Both the position numbers and the translations under genes were made by a program. The notes under the pieces were generated by a model. The model ran no database searches. It saw only the letters and a program-made list of their open reading frames with translations, and was not told the origin of the DNA. A DNA stretch of 23,812 nucleotides from a virus: positions 1 through 23,812 of IMG/VR virus record IMGVR_UViG_3300013101_000097; one strand, given 5' to 3'. The first letter of the stretch is position 1. Each line of letters starts with the position of its first letter. Of this stretch, positions 6,943-13,914 are shown one piece after another.

Positions 6943-7604
6943 TGTCAGTTAAAATAAATGATTGGCTTCCCGACCTGATGCCTCGCTTGCCGGGGATCAC
7001 TGAAGAATTCCTCCTGTTGGAAATATTCTCCGCTGTGCGTCAGCTATGCGAAGACGGTCGTGCGTGGACTGAGTTGTTCGGACCACTTAGCTCCAAAGCA
7101 AATAATCCTACTATCTATCTGGACCCACTGTTTCAGAATGCTCGGGTTGGTTATGTTTGGCGTGCTACTTTCCGTGGTAATTCCAATGTCGAGAAAATTC
7201 TGACTCCTGCGCCTCAGGCACCACTGATAAGAAATACAGCGATTGAGCCGCGCGCGTTTATGATGGTAGGTCCGGGGACTGTGGAGTTAATCCCTACCCC
7301 AAATCAGGACTGGGACAATAGATACCGGTTTGACCTATCTGTTATCCCCACAGCAGCGACTGTGTACCTCCCTGACTACTTTATGACCCACTGGCAGGAT
7401 GCTGTCATAGATGGCACCTGTGGGCGCTGTATGTCCATGATATCCAAGCCTTGGACCAACCAGCAGCAGGCAATCATACATAACCGCCTATTCCGCAATC
7501 ATATCAAGCGATGCCGCGCGATTACTTCATCCAAATTCTCAACAGGTCAGGCGTGGACATACCCAGATTTTGCACGCCAGCGTACTGGAGGGGGGGCCAT
7601 TTGA
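6942..7604 (+). CDS. Tail tubular protein A-like, 220 aa
   Basis: The N-terminal 50 residues are a helical LPGITEEFLLLEIFSAVRQLCE segment. The middle is beta-rich. The last 80 residues carry YFMTHWQDAVIDGTCGRCMSM then KPWTN and RLFRNHIKRCRA. A short block of the form HW-x-DA-x-x-DG followed by KPW and a basic helix is characteristic of podoviral gatekeeper/tail-tubular-A proteins that sit between the adaptor and the nozzle. The gene starts at ATG 6942 by a one-base overlap with the adaptor stop. Unlike in T7, the nozzle gene is not adjacent but about 7.4 kb downstream. A G7 run lies just before the stop. Confidence 0.68.
   Translation: MSVKINDWLPDLMPRLPGITEEFLLLEIFSAVRQLCEDGRAWTELFGPLSSKANNPTIYLDPLFQNARVGYVWRATFRGNSNVEKILTPAPQAPLIRNTAIEPRAFMMVGPGTVELIPTPNQDWDNRYRFDLSVIPTAATVYLPDYFMTHWQDAVIDGTCGRCMSMISKPWTNQQQAIIHNRLFRNHIKRCRAITSSKFSTGQAWTYPDFARQRTGGGAI
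7587..7596 (+). promoter_or_regulatory. Strong SD (GGAGGGGGGG) fixing the TTG start at 7601
   Basis: GGAGG at 7587-7591 extends into a run of seven G bases (7590-7596) and precedes TTG 7601. The frame also extends upstream to an ATG at 7511 inside the previous gene, but that start has no comparable SD. TTG 7601 is therefore preferred. The G run is also a possible slip site. Confidence 0.6.
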
Positions 7605-7987
7605 ACGCTCTGTATCCATCGTTTAAGGATCAGCTATTAACCAAGCAGTTTTCTTGGCTCGGGGATACGCTGGCCGTTGCTTTGTATGACGTGCTGGCGA
7701 TCTATGTCCCAACTGATAGCAATATTAGCGAGATTGCAGGTACACAGATTGCTCCCGGCGACCCTATAGCCAATAAAACTGTTGTAGATGGTTATGCAGG
7801 GTCTTTCCCTTCTGTATACACTGGCCTGCTGAATCCTTTGGAAGTAGCAACCGCTATTATTTATCGTGTCTCTGATGGCGCTCTGGTGGCTTACTTGGAT
7901 ACTGTGGACGGATTTACGTTCAAACCAACAGGTGCTAATTACACACTCACGCCGGGAGGCCCGGGCGGGACCTATTTCGCCCTCTAA
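7601..7987 (+). CDS. Tail-associated protein of unknown function, 128 aa
   Basis: I place the start at TTG 7601, overlapping the previous stop (TTGA) and preceded by a strong SD. The product (NALYPSFKDQLLTKQFSWL onward) has helix in its first 25 residues and then beta-rich sequence with Gly/Thr turns, ending in GPGGTYFAL. A start at ATG 7511 would add 30 residues encoded inside the tube gene and is less likely. Similar small proteins beginning with a YP-x-F-x-x-x-L-L segment occur in podoviral tail operons, but I cannot assign a name. Position suggests a tail accessory or fibre-linking role. Confidence 0.6.
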   Translation: MNALYPSFKDQLLTKQFSWLGDTLAVALYDVLAIYVPTDSNISEIAGTQIAPGDPIANKTVVDGYAGSFPSVYTGLLNPLEVATAIIYRVSDGALVAYLDTVDGFTFKPTGANYTLTPGGPGGTYFAL

Positions 7988-7990
7988 GCC

Positions 7991-8419
7991 ATGAGTATTG
8001 CAGGCAAGTCAATTGCGGGTTGTTCTCCGATAGCAGGGATGTCCTGCCTCTCAGCCCCTCTGACAACGGTGTTCTGGGGCCCGACTTCAGAAGTATTTGT
8101 ACCAACCGCTACGATTGAGCTTGTTACTGTATTCTGGGGACCCACAGCCAGAGTTTTCAAGCTGGTATTGATAGACCCGAACGCCGGGAAAGGCGATTGC
8201 ATTATAGTACCGCGCCATTTGCGGGATATGACACCATTCGGCAATGCCGAGATGGTCCCTCAACCGGTGCCAGAAGAGGCAGAACCAATACACATAGTTG
8301 TGGCGGGATATAACAGTACCATGATTGCTTACAAAGTACCTGATACGGTCTTAGCACCACCACACAACAACGAGGCTATTGTTTCTGGCTTCCAAAAATG
8401 TAAACAGGAGGCTGCATAA
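7991..8419 (+). CDS. Tail-associated protein with repeated VFWGPT motif, 142 aa
   Basis: ATG 7991 follows the previous stop by three bases without a clear SD, so coupling is likely. The notable feature is a tandem repeat: T-V-F-W-G-P-T at residues 26-32 and again at 46-52, each followed by x-x-V-F, exactly 20 residues apart. The rest is beta-rich, with a PRHLRDMTPFG segment and a C-terminal KCKQEA end. Three Cys lie in the first 20 residues or near the end. No family recognised. Its position among fibre-attachment genes suggests a tail structural role. Confidence 0.6.
   Translation: MSIAGKSIAGCSPIAGMSCLSAPLTTVFWGPTSEVFVPTATIELVTVFWGPTARVFKLVLIDPNAGKGDCIIVPRHLRDMTPFGNAEMVPQPVPEEAEPIHIVVAGYNSTMIAYKVPDTVLAPPHNNEAIVSGFQKCKQEAA
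8406..8411 (+). promoter_or_regulatory. Perfect SD (AGGAGG) for the gene at 8419
   Basis: AGGAGG at 8406-8411 lies inside the end of the previous gene, seven bases before ATG 8419. It is the best SD in the window and supports the overlapping TAATG start. Confidence 0.7.
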
Positions 8420-8715
8420 TGCTGCTAGGAAGATTCAGGGTCCAACCCGCTGAGAACCGCAAATTCACCGTTGATTACGGGGAAGAGCGCCTGCAGGATG
8501 ATAACCTCTTATTTGCTGTCAATAGCGTAACAGTAGATGTCGTCACTGACCCTCCATTTACCGTGACTGCTGGGATGAGCGCCGACCAAAAAAATGTTGT
8601 CCTGTTCACTGCTGGAGGGGTTAGCAACACGCAATACAAAGTTGAAATCACCGTCTCAGCAGAAGACAGCCAGATATGGCAAGATGAAATAATTTACCAG
8701 TGTGAGGATGTCTAA
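8419..8715 (+). CDS. Fibre-tail adaptor-like protein, 98 aa
   Basis: The sequence FRVQPAENRKFTVDYGEERLQDDNLLFAV is close to the pattern of small phage fibre-tail adaptor proteins (a QPAE-x-x-x-F/Y segment, then an aspartate-rich turn and D-x-L/I). The remainder is beta-rich (TVDVVTDPPFTVTAG and so on), consistent with an Ig-like or small beta fold. Such proteins attach tail fibres to the tube. The gene has a perfect SD and one-base overlaps at both ends. The family call is from memory and not checked. Confidence 0.55.
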   Translation: MLLGRFRVQPAENRKFTVDYGEERLQDDNLLFAVNSVTVDVVTDPPFTVTAGMSADQKNVVLFTAGGVSNTQYKVEITVSAEDSQIWQDEIIYQCEDV

Positions 8716-9035
8716 TGGAAGTCCTATTTAATAATTTCGCCTCAGGGGTATTATTGTTAGATATTCTGGCAGGTGATACCGAGATATCCCTAGATGTTGG
8801 TGAAGGGGTATTCTTCCCTGACCCTATTGAGGGTGTTGAGTACTGCGTGCTGGTTATTGAAGACATCAGTGGCATCAAAGAAGTGGTCCACATGACTAAG
8901 CGTACCGGTGATGTTCTGACCTGTACCCGGGCTCAGGAAGGGACCATAGCTCAGGGGTATTCAGCTGGCTCCCGCATAGAGCTTCGTGCTACTGCTGGAT
9001 TTTTCACTGATTTCGTGGACGCCGGGACGTACTAA
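8715..9035 (+). CDS. Stand-alone copy of a fibre N-terminal domain, 106 aa
   Basis: The whole protein aligns by eye with residues 1-100 of the large fibre encoded immediately downstream. Shared features are an N-terminal short beta region with Leu pairs (VLLLDILAGDTEISL against SLLTTAVGIGDASIEV), a Pro-containing turn, then Glu-Val-Val before a Gly-(D/N)-Val-Leu-Thr strand and an Arg-x-x-x-Gly-Thr-x-Ala-Gln block, ending with an (F/L)-x-DF segment. It therefore looks like a duplicated attachment domain, either an adaptor for a fibre or a spacer in the baseplate ring. TAATG overlaps link it to both neighbours. Confidence 0.6.
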   Translation: MEVLFNNFASGVLLLDILAGDTEISLDVGEGVFFPDPIEGVEYCVLVIEDISGIKEVVHMTKRTGDVLTCTRAQEGTIAQGYSAGSRIELRATAGFFTDFVDAGTY

Positions 9036-12000
9036 TGGGTGATCTTCAGTTTGCCAATAAGGGAACTAGCTTACTAACCACTGCAGTTGGTATAGGTGAT
9101 GCATCGATCGAGGTTGATGATGCGTCTTCGTACCCACCAATAACAGGCACTCAGTACTATTATCTGGTGCTCGAAGCTCTGGACCTGACCCATTTCGAAG
9201 TGGTTAAAGTCACTGCAGTTGCTGGTAATGTCTTGACAGTAGATCGAGGTATCGGCGGGACACTGGCGCAGGCTTTTGATGCTGGGGACCGCGCTGAGAA
9301 TCGTGTCACCAAAACCACACTGGATGATTTTCTACCAGCTGAGAATTGGCAGGATTTTTTGGCTGGTTATGCTGACAATTCAACTCACGTAGACTATGCC
9401 GGTGATTTGGATGACATAGTCGTCAACTCGGTCTATAACATTAACTCTGGTGTTGTCACTAATGCTCCGGTAGATATGTCAGATAGGGGCTTTATTGTCA
9501 GTTACATCAACACTGACAACCCCGCCAATATCACACAGGTTATATATGGGTTACGCGACCTTGACTCATATAAGATGTGGATGCGGCATAAAAGCGGGGG
9601 TGTCTGGGGCGCGTGGAAACTGACTGTGGGGGACCTGCATAACGCATTAGCCGGTCGCGCAGATGCCGAGGCACACCCTTCGACTGCTATATCTTTCGAG
9701 GATTCTGTTGTTGGTTCTGGCGAAGATAACCTGCAGGACTTGATCGATAATTTTCTCGACCCGCAGATAGGTCTCCGAGAGACTGCTGCCTCAGGTGTCC
9801 TAGAGGGTGGCGGCCTTACAATGGCTAGCTCTACGACTATTGACATCGCTTCAGGTGCAGGTGAGATTGTAGATGGATACACAGACCGGAGAGCCCCTAC
9901 ACGGATAAACATTTCGTGGGCTCAGAGCCTTGGCTTTACTATCAGTATGCCCAGTATCGTAGGCGTGGCATATATCTATGTTGACAACACTGGGACGATT
10001 TTCCAGCAGGCTGGGCAGCTGACACCGAGCCAGAGGCGAACCAATATCCAGCTTGGCTTCGTTGGTTATGAAAATGGCGCAATTTCTGCAGCGTATGATG
10101 CCCCTATCCTGTCAAATGAAGTCGGTAATTCGTTATATGACTGGATGGAATTCGTGCCAACTGCTGACCGCGCCAAGGGGATGGGGATTAATTCAGTCAC
10201 TGGGGCTTTGTCTATATGGGGTGATTCTGGTGAGCTTTTATCTCACGGCGCCAATGTCTCAGTCAGTCTGACCAACCCGAACATAAAGCAATTCCCCGCT
10301 ATTGGTGACGTCTCAACACCAGAGCCTTTCACGGTCATTTTTTCCGATGGTACGGCTTACCTCGCGGCCCAGACTGTGATGCCAGATGTAATCGAAGTAT
10401 CCCCCGGGGTTACTGATGCACTGACTGGCAATAACGCGGCTATCCATTATGTTTACCGGACCTTCGGAAATGAGCTTATTCTTCAGTTGGGGCAGACCGA
10501 ATATAACTCAGCCCAGATTGCGCGGGACTCGTTGGAAGTAGACCGGGTTTCGTATAATTATTTCACGGGTAACAAGCATGTATTGTTATCAGCGCAGTCG
10601 TACCACTCGGGGCTCGCATCTGATTACTCCAACCCGAACCAAGCAGGGCTGGTTAGTCTTATCGGCTCGGGAGCAGGCGCATCTGGTGGTGTAGCTGTCT
10701 CCAACTATCTTGACCTGACGGATGTAATATCAACGACTTATATCGGGCAAAAAACAAAGGTCCCGGTGGTCGATGACGCAGAGTCAGGGCTTGAGTTCAT
10801 GTCTCGTATGGACTGGAAGAACCTCTGGATTGCTGGGACCTATGAGGTAGCTCAGGTCGTGCGCGATGGCAGCTGGACTATGGTGGCGAATAAGCAAACC
10901 GAAGACCGGCCAGCCCCCCAAACTTCTGGCGACCCATTTAATATATACGCGGGTACGTTGGTTGATGGGGCTACTCTTGCCAGCCAAGTGATTTTTGGCA
11001 ACCGGTATACTATTACTGATGGTGGATACCTCACAGGCATAAGGATTAATACTGTAGCAGGGAACCACTACACTGTATTTTCTATAAAAGACCCGCTCGG
11101 GACTCCCATAGTCAGCCAGTTGATGGATTTTTTGTCTGATAATACTGGCTGGGTTATGGCCACTATTGACCCAATTGTAGTCGGCAGCGTTACCTTCGAC
11201 CTTGTGGCAATTGTGAGCGAGCCAGACCCGACCCCAACCATTTTTAGTGGTAACTGGGACTATACAACTCCGAATAATACAGGCGTACCCGGAGCTGGTG
11301 TTGTTATTCACGCCTCCAAAGAACCTGAGTCCTTGCAGGTTTCCTATACCGATGATGACGCTGGGGACAGGTCAGTTGCACTCAAGGCTCTGGTTGTTGG
11401 TGACGTTATAGAAAGTGGCAATTTGCGGTGGGCCATTCAGAGTAATACAGACGCTGGTGCCTATGCTACTTTTGGTATATCCCCCGCAGTAGTAGATACT
11501 CCTGACGGTGTCCGTAACTTTAATTTTGAGACGGTGACACCAACACCCATCACCACAGGCGCAGATATTGGCTACTGGGCCTCAAATTATGTGGGGCAGG
11601 TGCAGGGACTGCTTGGCGTGGACGTGGCCTATGCAGATATCGTACCCAACGATAATGCCTATGGTACTGATATCGTGGTGCAACGCGCCACAATGTCCCC
11701 TGACTGGGATATCCTTGCTGTCTATGGTGGTAGCGCCAGTGGTGGCTCAGGGGGCGCAGGAGGGCTCACATGGAGCTTCCCGATAACTGATTTTACTGCT
11801 GATACCAGTAATGCCTATGTGTTTCCGGCTGGTACTATAACGCAGGTGACTTTACCGGCAGATGCTGCAGTAGGCGACCAGATTATCCTTGCTGATTTGG
11901 GTGACACATGGGATGGGACAATCAATGTAGATGGTAACGGCAATACCATTGAGGGGCTTGCCGATGTCGATCTTCAGGTTGCCGGTGGCGTGCTGGAGAT

Positions 12001-12649
12001 TGTCTTCAGTGAGACTGAGTGGGAAATAGTTGGCTTGGTTAGTGGTGTCTACCGGGGTGCGACTCCACCGGCAGCGCCTCAGGCCGTTGGTCGTTGGTGG
12101 GATAACAATACAGGCCGCGCATATATCTGGTACGACGATGGTGACAGCAAGCAGTGGGTCGAGGAAGACCCGCCTGTTGCACCTGCTAGCGGGGGTGTTA
12201 TTGGTGAAGTCAAGATGTGGCCTACTACTGCCATTCCAGCGTTCCATCTTCTCTGTGACGGGTCCTCTATTAGCCGTGCTACCTACCCTAGCCTGTTCGC
12301 GGTGCTTGGTGTCGAGTATGGGAGCCTAGATGGCAATACCTTCAACCTGCCGGATTATCGTGGTACGTTCTTACGTGGTACAGATAATGGTGTAGGTGTC
12401 GATCCTGATGCAGCTACCCGCACGGATCGTGGCGATGGCACCACAGGTGATGCGGTCGGTACAAAGCAAACCCACAAGACAGAAGAACACACGCACACGA
12501 TTGCGAATGATAGTAAGTCTGTCGGTACTGGTTCCAGTGCGTACAGACTACGGCAACAACAGACTGGCTCTGTGATTTCTCAAGTTGCTGGGGAAACCCG
12601 CCCGGTCAACACCAACATAAACTTCATCATCTACACAGGGGTAGCATAA
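9035..12649 (+). CDS. Large tail fibre with C-terminal collar domain, 1204 aa
   Basis: This is the largest complete gene in the window and likely a receptor-binding trimeric fibre. Residues 1-100 are the attachment domain shared with the upstream gene. Residues about 122-200 resemble pyocin/fibre knob domains (GDLDDIVVNSVYNI up to GGVWGAWKL). About 202-225 is an AEAHPSTAIS segment common in fibre shafts. Middle residues are long beta-rich sequence with Gly/Asp turns and no catalytic motif that I can see. Residues about 1005-1045 (TPPAAPQAVGRWWDNNTGRAYIW) form a short linker module found before collar domains. From about 1054 to the end lies a phage tail collar domain, with LLCDGSSISRATYPSLF, FNLPDYRGTFLRG and ETRPVNTN. 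An HxH motif (H1152, H1154) could bind a metal at the trimer axis. Confidence 0.78.
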   Translation: MGDLQFANKGTSLLTTAVGIGDASIEVDDASSYPPITGTQYYYLVLEALDLTHFEVVKVTAVAGNVLTVDRGIGGTLAQAFDAGDRAENRVTKTTLDDFLPAENWQDFLAGYADNSTHVDYAGDLDDIVVNSVYNINSGVVTNAPVDMSDRGFIVSYINTDNPANITQVIYGLRDLDSYKMWMRHKSGGVWGAWKLTVGDLHNALAGRADAEAHPSTAISFEDSVVGSGEDNLQDLIDNFLDPQIGLRETAASGVLEGGGLTMASSTTIDIASGAGEIVDGYTDRRAPTRINISWAQSLGFTISMPSIVGVAYIYVDNTGTIFQQAGQLTPSQRRTNIQLGFVGYENGAISAAYDAPILSNEVGNSLYDWMEFVPTADRAKGMGINSVTGALSIWGDSGELLSHGANVSVSLTNPNIKQFPAIGDVSTPEPFTVIFSDGTAYLAAQTVMPDVIEVSPGVTDALTGNNAAIHYVYRTFGNELILQLGQTEYNSAQIARDSLEVDRVSYNYFTGNKHVLLSAQSYHSGLASDYSNPNQAGLVSLIGSGAGASGGVAVSNYLDLTDVISTTYIGQKTKVPVVDDAESGLEFMSRMDWKNLWIAGTYEVAQVVRDGSWTMVANKQTEDRPAPQTSGDPFNIYAGTLVDGATLASQVIFGNRYTITDGGYLTGIRINTVAGNHYTVFSIKDPLGTPIVSQLMDFLSDNTGWVMATIDPIVVGSVTFDLVAIVSEPDPTPTIFSGNWDYTTPNNTGVPGAGVVIHASKEPESLQVSYTDDDAGDRSVALKALVVGDVIESGNLRWAIQSNTDAGAYATFGISPAVVDTPDGVRNFNFETVTPTPITTGADIGYWASNYVGQVQGLLGVDVAYADIVPNDNAYGTDIVVQRATMSPDWDILAVYGGSASGGSGGAGGLTWSFPITDFTADTSNAYVFPAGTITQVTLPADAAVGDQIILADLGDTWDGTINVDGNGNTIEGLADVDLQVAGGVLEIVFSETEWEIVGLVSGVYRGATPPAAPQAVGRWWDNNTGRAYIWYDDGDSKQWVEEDPPVAPASGGVIGEVKMWPTTAIPAFHLLCDGSSISRATYPSLFAVLGVEYGSLDGNTFNLPDYRGTFLRGTDNGVGVDPDAATRTDRGDGTTGDAVGTKQTHKTEEHTHTIANDSKSVGTGSSAYRLRQQQTGSVISQVAGETRPVNTNINFIIYTGVA
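12398..12468 (+). repeat. Collar block copy 1 (71 bp)
   Basis: First copy of a 71-bp stretch encoding DPDAATRTDRGDG..GTKQ in the fibre collar. It matches the copy at 12985-13055 at 67 of 71 positions by my count, including many third codon positions. Confidence 0.7.
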
Positions 12650-13725
12650 TGTTAAATTTTCCCAACGCCCCCGTCGACGGTGACCTGAGCAGCCAGCCTA
12701 ACGGTGTCACCTATCAGTGGTCTGCTACCAATGAACGCTGGACTTCTGTCGGCTCCCTTGATGGTAACAATGCTGTCGTGGCTGTCGGTGCCATCTTCCC
12801 CTTTGCTGCTGCCCCGCAAGATGCGACATGGTTGCGATGCAACGGGCAAGCGGTCAGTCGTGACGCCTACAAGCACCTGTTCAACTTCATCGGTGTCATG
12901 TATGGCAACGGTGATGGCAGCACCACGTTCAACCTCCCCGACTATCGCGGCACGTTCCTACGTGACGTTGACGATGGTGCGGCTGTCGATCCTGATGCCG
13001 CTACCCGCACGGATCGTGGCGATGGCGTCACAGGTGATGAGGTCGGTACAAAGCAGGCTGACGAGTTTGAGAGTCACTCCCATACGATGAATGTGGATGC
13101 GTCAACTGCTGCCTCTGGCGGCTCTGCCCGTGCTGGTGTGTTGGCGAATACCACTGGCCTGACAGGCGGCAACGAAACCCGCCCTGTCAACACCTACGCT
13201 CTGCATTACATCTACAGTGGGTTGAACCTGACCGTTGCTCCCACACCCAATGTCTTATACACCGAAGGCGTGTTTGACGGAGTAAACAGACTTGATATGC
13301 TAAGTCCGTTACTGGTGTCTGTGAAGCGGATCATTATCGGGTTTGATGACGTGCGACAAGCCGATAGCAGCAATATGCGTATCCGCTTTTCGCTAGCTGG
13401 TGTTGAGTACACGTCTGATTATCAGACTGTCTGCGCGCGCACCCGTATTGACGGGGTAGCTAACAGCGGCGATTCTGCAGGTGGCCATTTTATTGTTACA
13501 GTAACGTCAACTGCTGCGCTCCTTAATGGCAGTGTTACACTTGATCGTGTCAGTGATAATAAGTGGTCTTGTAATGGCTTACTGGTACGATATGAAACTA
13601 GCGAATTTGTGCAGTCTATCGCAGGCATGTGGAACAACCCCGGTAATGGCGAGATTGATGGCTTCGCTGTTGGTGGCTCAGGCCAAAACAATTCAGGCAC
13701 TTTGCGGGTTCGCTGGGAAGGATAA
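12649..13725 (+). CDS. Second collar-domain tail protein with C-terminal beta domain, 358 aa
   Basis: Start ATG 12649 overlaps the fibre stop (TAATG). Residues 1-35 (NFPNAPVDGDLSSQPNGVTYQW) form a short N-terminal module common at the start of fibre proteins. Residues about 45-190 are a collar domain with LRCNGQAVSRDAY, FNLPDYRGTFLRD, DPDAATRTDRGDG, an HSH motif at 143-145 and ETRPVNTY. Residues about 195-358 are an extra beta-sandwich-like domain (LTVAPTPNVLYTEGVF to GTLRVRWEG) that the other two collar proteins lack and that may contact the receptor. The lipoprotein gene follows after the stop with no gap. Confidence 0.75.
   Translation: MLNFPNAPVDGDLSSQPNGVTYQWSATNERWTSVGSLDGNNAVVAVGAIFPFAAAPQDATWLRCNGQAVSRDAYKHLFNFIGVMYGNGDGSTTFNLPDYRGTFLRDVDDGAAVDPDAATRTDRGDGVTGDEVGTKQADEFESHSHTMNVDASTAASGGSARAGVLANTTGLTGGNETRPVNTYALHYIYSGLNLTVAPTPNVLYTEGVFDGVNRLDMLSPLLVSVKRIIIGFDDVRQADSSNMRIRFSLAGVEYTSDYQTVCARTRIDGVANSGDSAGGHFIVTVTSTAALLNGSVTLDRVSDNKWSCNGLLVRYETSEFVQSIAGMWNNPGNGEIDGFAVGGSGQNNSGTLRVRWEG
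12985..13055 (+). repeat. Collar block copy 2 (71 bp)
   Basis: Second copy of the 71-bp block, 67/71 identical to copy 1 and 59/71 to copy 3 by my count. The two close copies lie 587 bases apart in adjacent genes. Confidence 0.7.
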
Positions 13726-13887
13726 ATGAAGTCAACCGCGTGCATCATGCTGGCCTCCATCGTGTTATTTATGATCACAGCATGTACCATTATCTTCGGT
13801 GATAGTAACACTGTGAAAACTGAGGAAGATGTTGGTCTAATCAGGATTCAGCCCAAAGCTGAAGGGTCAGAAACAGATAAAGATTAG
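13726..13887 (+). CDS. Small lipoprotein, possible superinfection-exclusion factor, 53 aa
   Basis: ATG 13726 follows the stop of the second collar gene directly, with GAAGGA at 13717-13722 as SD. The product starts MKSTACIM, then a hydrophobic core, then the lipobox I-T-A-C with Cys20. The +2 residue is Thr, which in Gram-negative cells does not retain a lipoprotein in the inner membrane, so sorting to the outer membrane is predicted. The 34-residue mature part starts CTIIFGDSNTV and is acidic and hydrophilic. Small lipoproteins next to receptor-binding genes include T5 Llp, which blocks the phage receptor after infection. That role here is inference from location and signal type; no sequence match is claimed. 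A lysis (Rz1-like) role is less likely because no Rz or holin is nearby. Confidence 0.72.
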   Translation: MKSTACIMLASIVLFMITACTIIFGDSNTVKTEEDVGLIRIQPKAEGSETDKD

Positions 13888-13900
13888 CGGTATATACCGC
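13887..13900. repeat. Perfect 14-bp palindrome before the third collar gene
   Basis: GCGGTATATACCGC reads identically on both strands. Its first G is the last base of the lipoprotein stop TAG, and it ends two bases before the GGAG SD (13903-13906) of the gene at 13915. It could be an operator half or a small hairpin affecting the SD. The 27-base gap holds nothing else. Confidence 0.6.
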
Positions 13901-13914
13901 ACGGAGAATTAAAA

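Noticed and set aside
8587-8593. A7 run (A AAA AAT) in the 98-aa gene as a frameshift site
   Set aside because: A -1 shift there soon meets a stop and gives only a truncated protein, so it is most likely chance.
9502-9912. Minus-strand ORFs opposite the large fibre (also 10784-11311)
   Set aside because: No SD or recognisable protein pattern. The + frame is a full-length fibre with clear domains.
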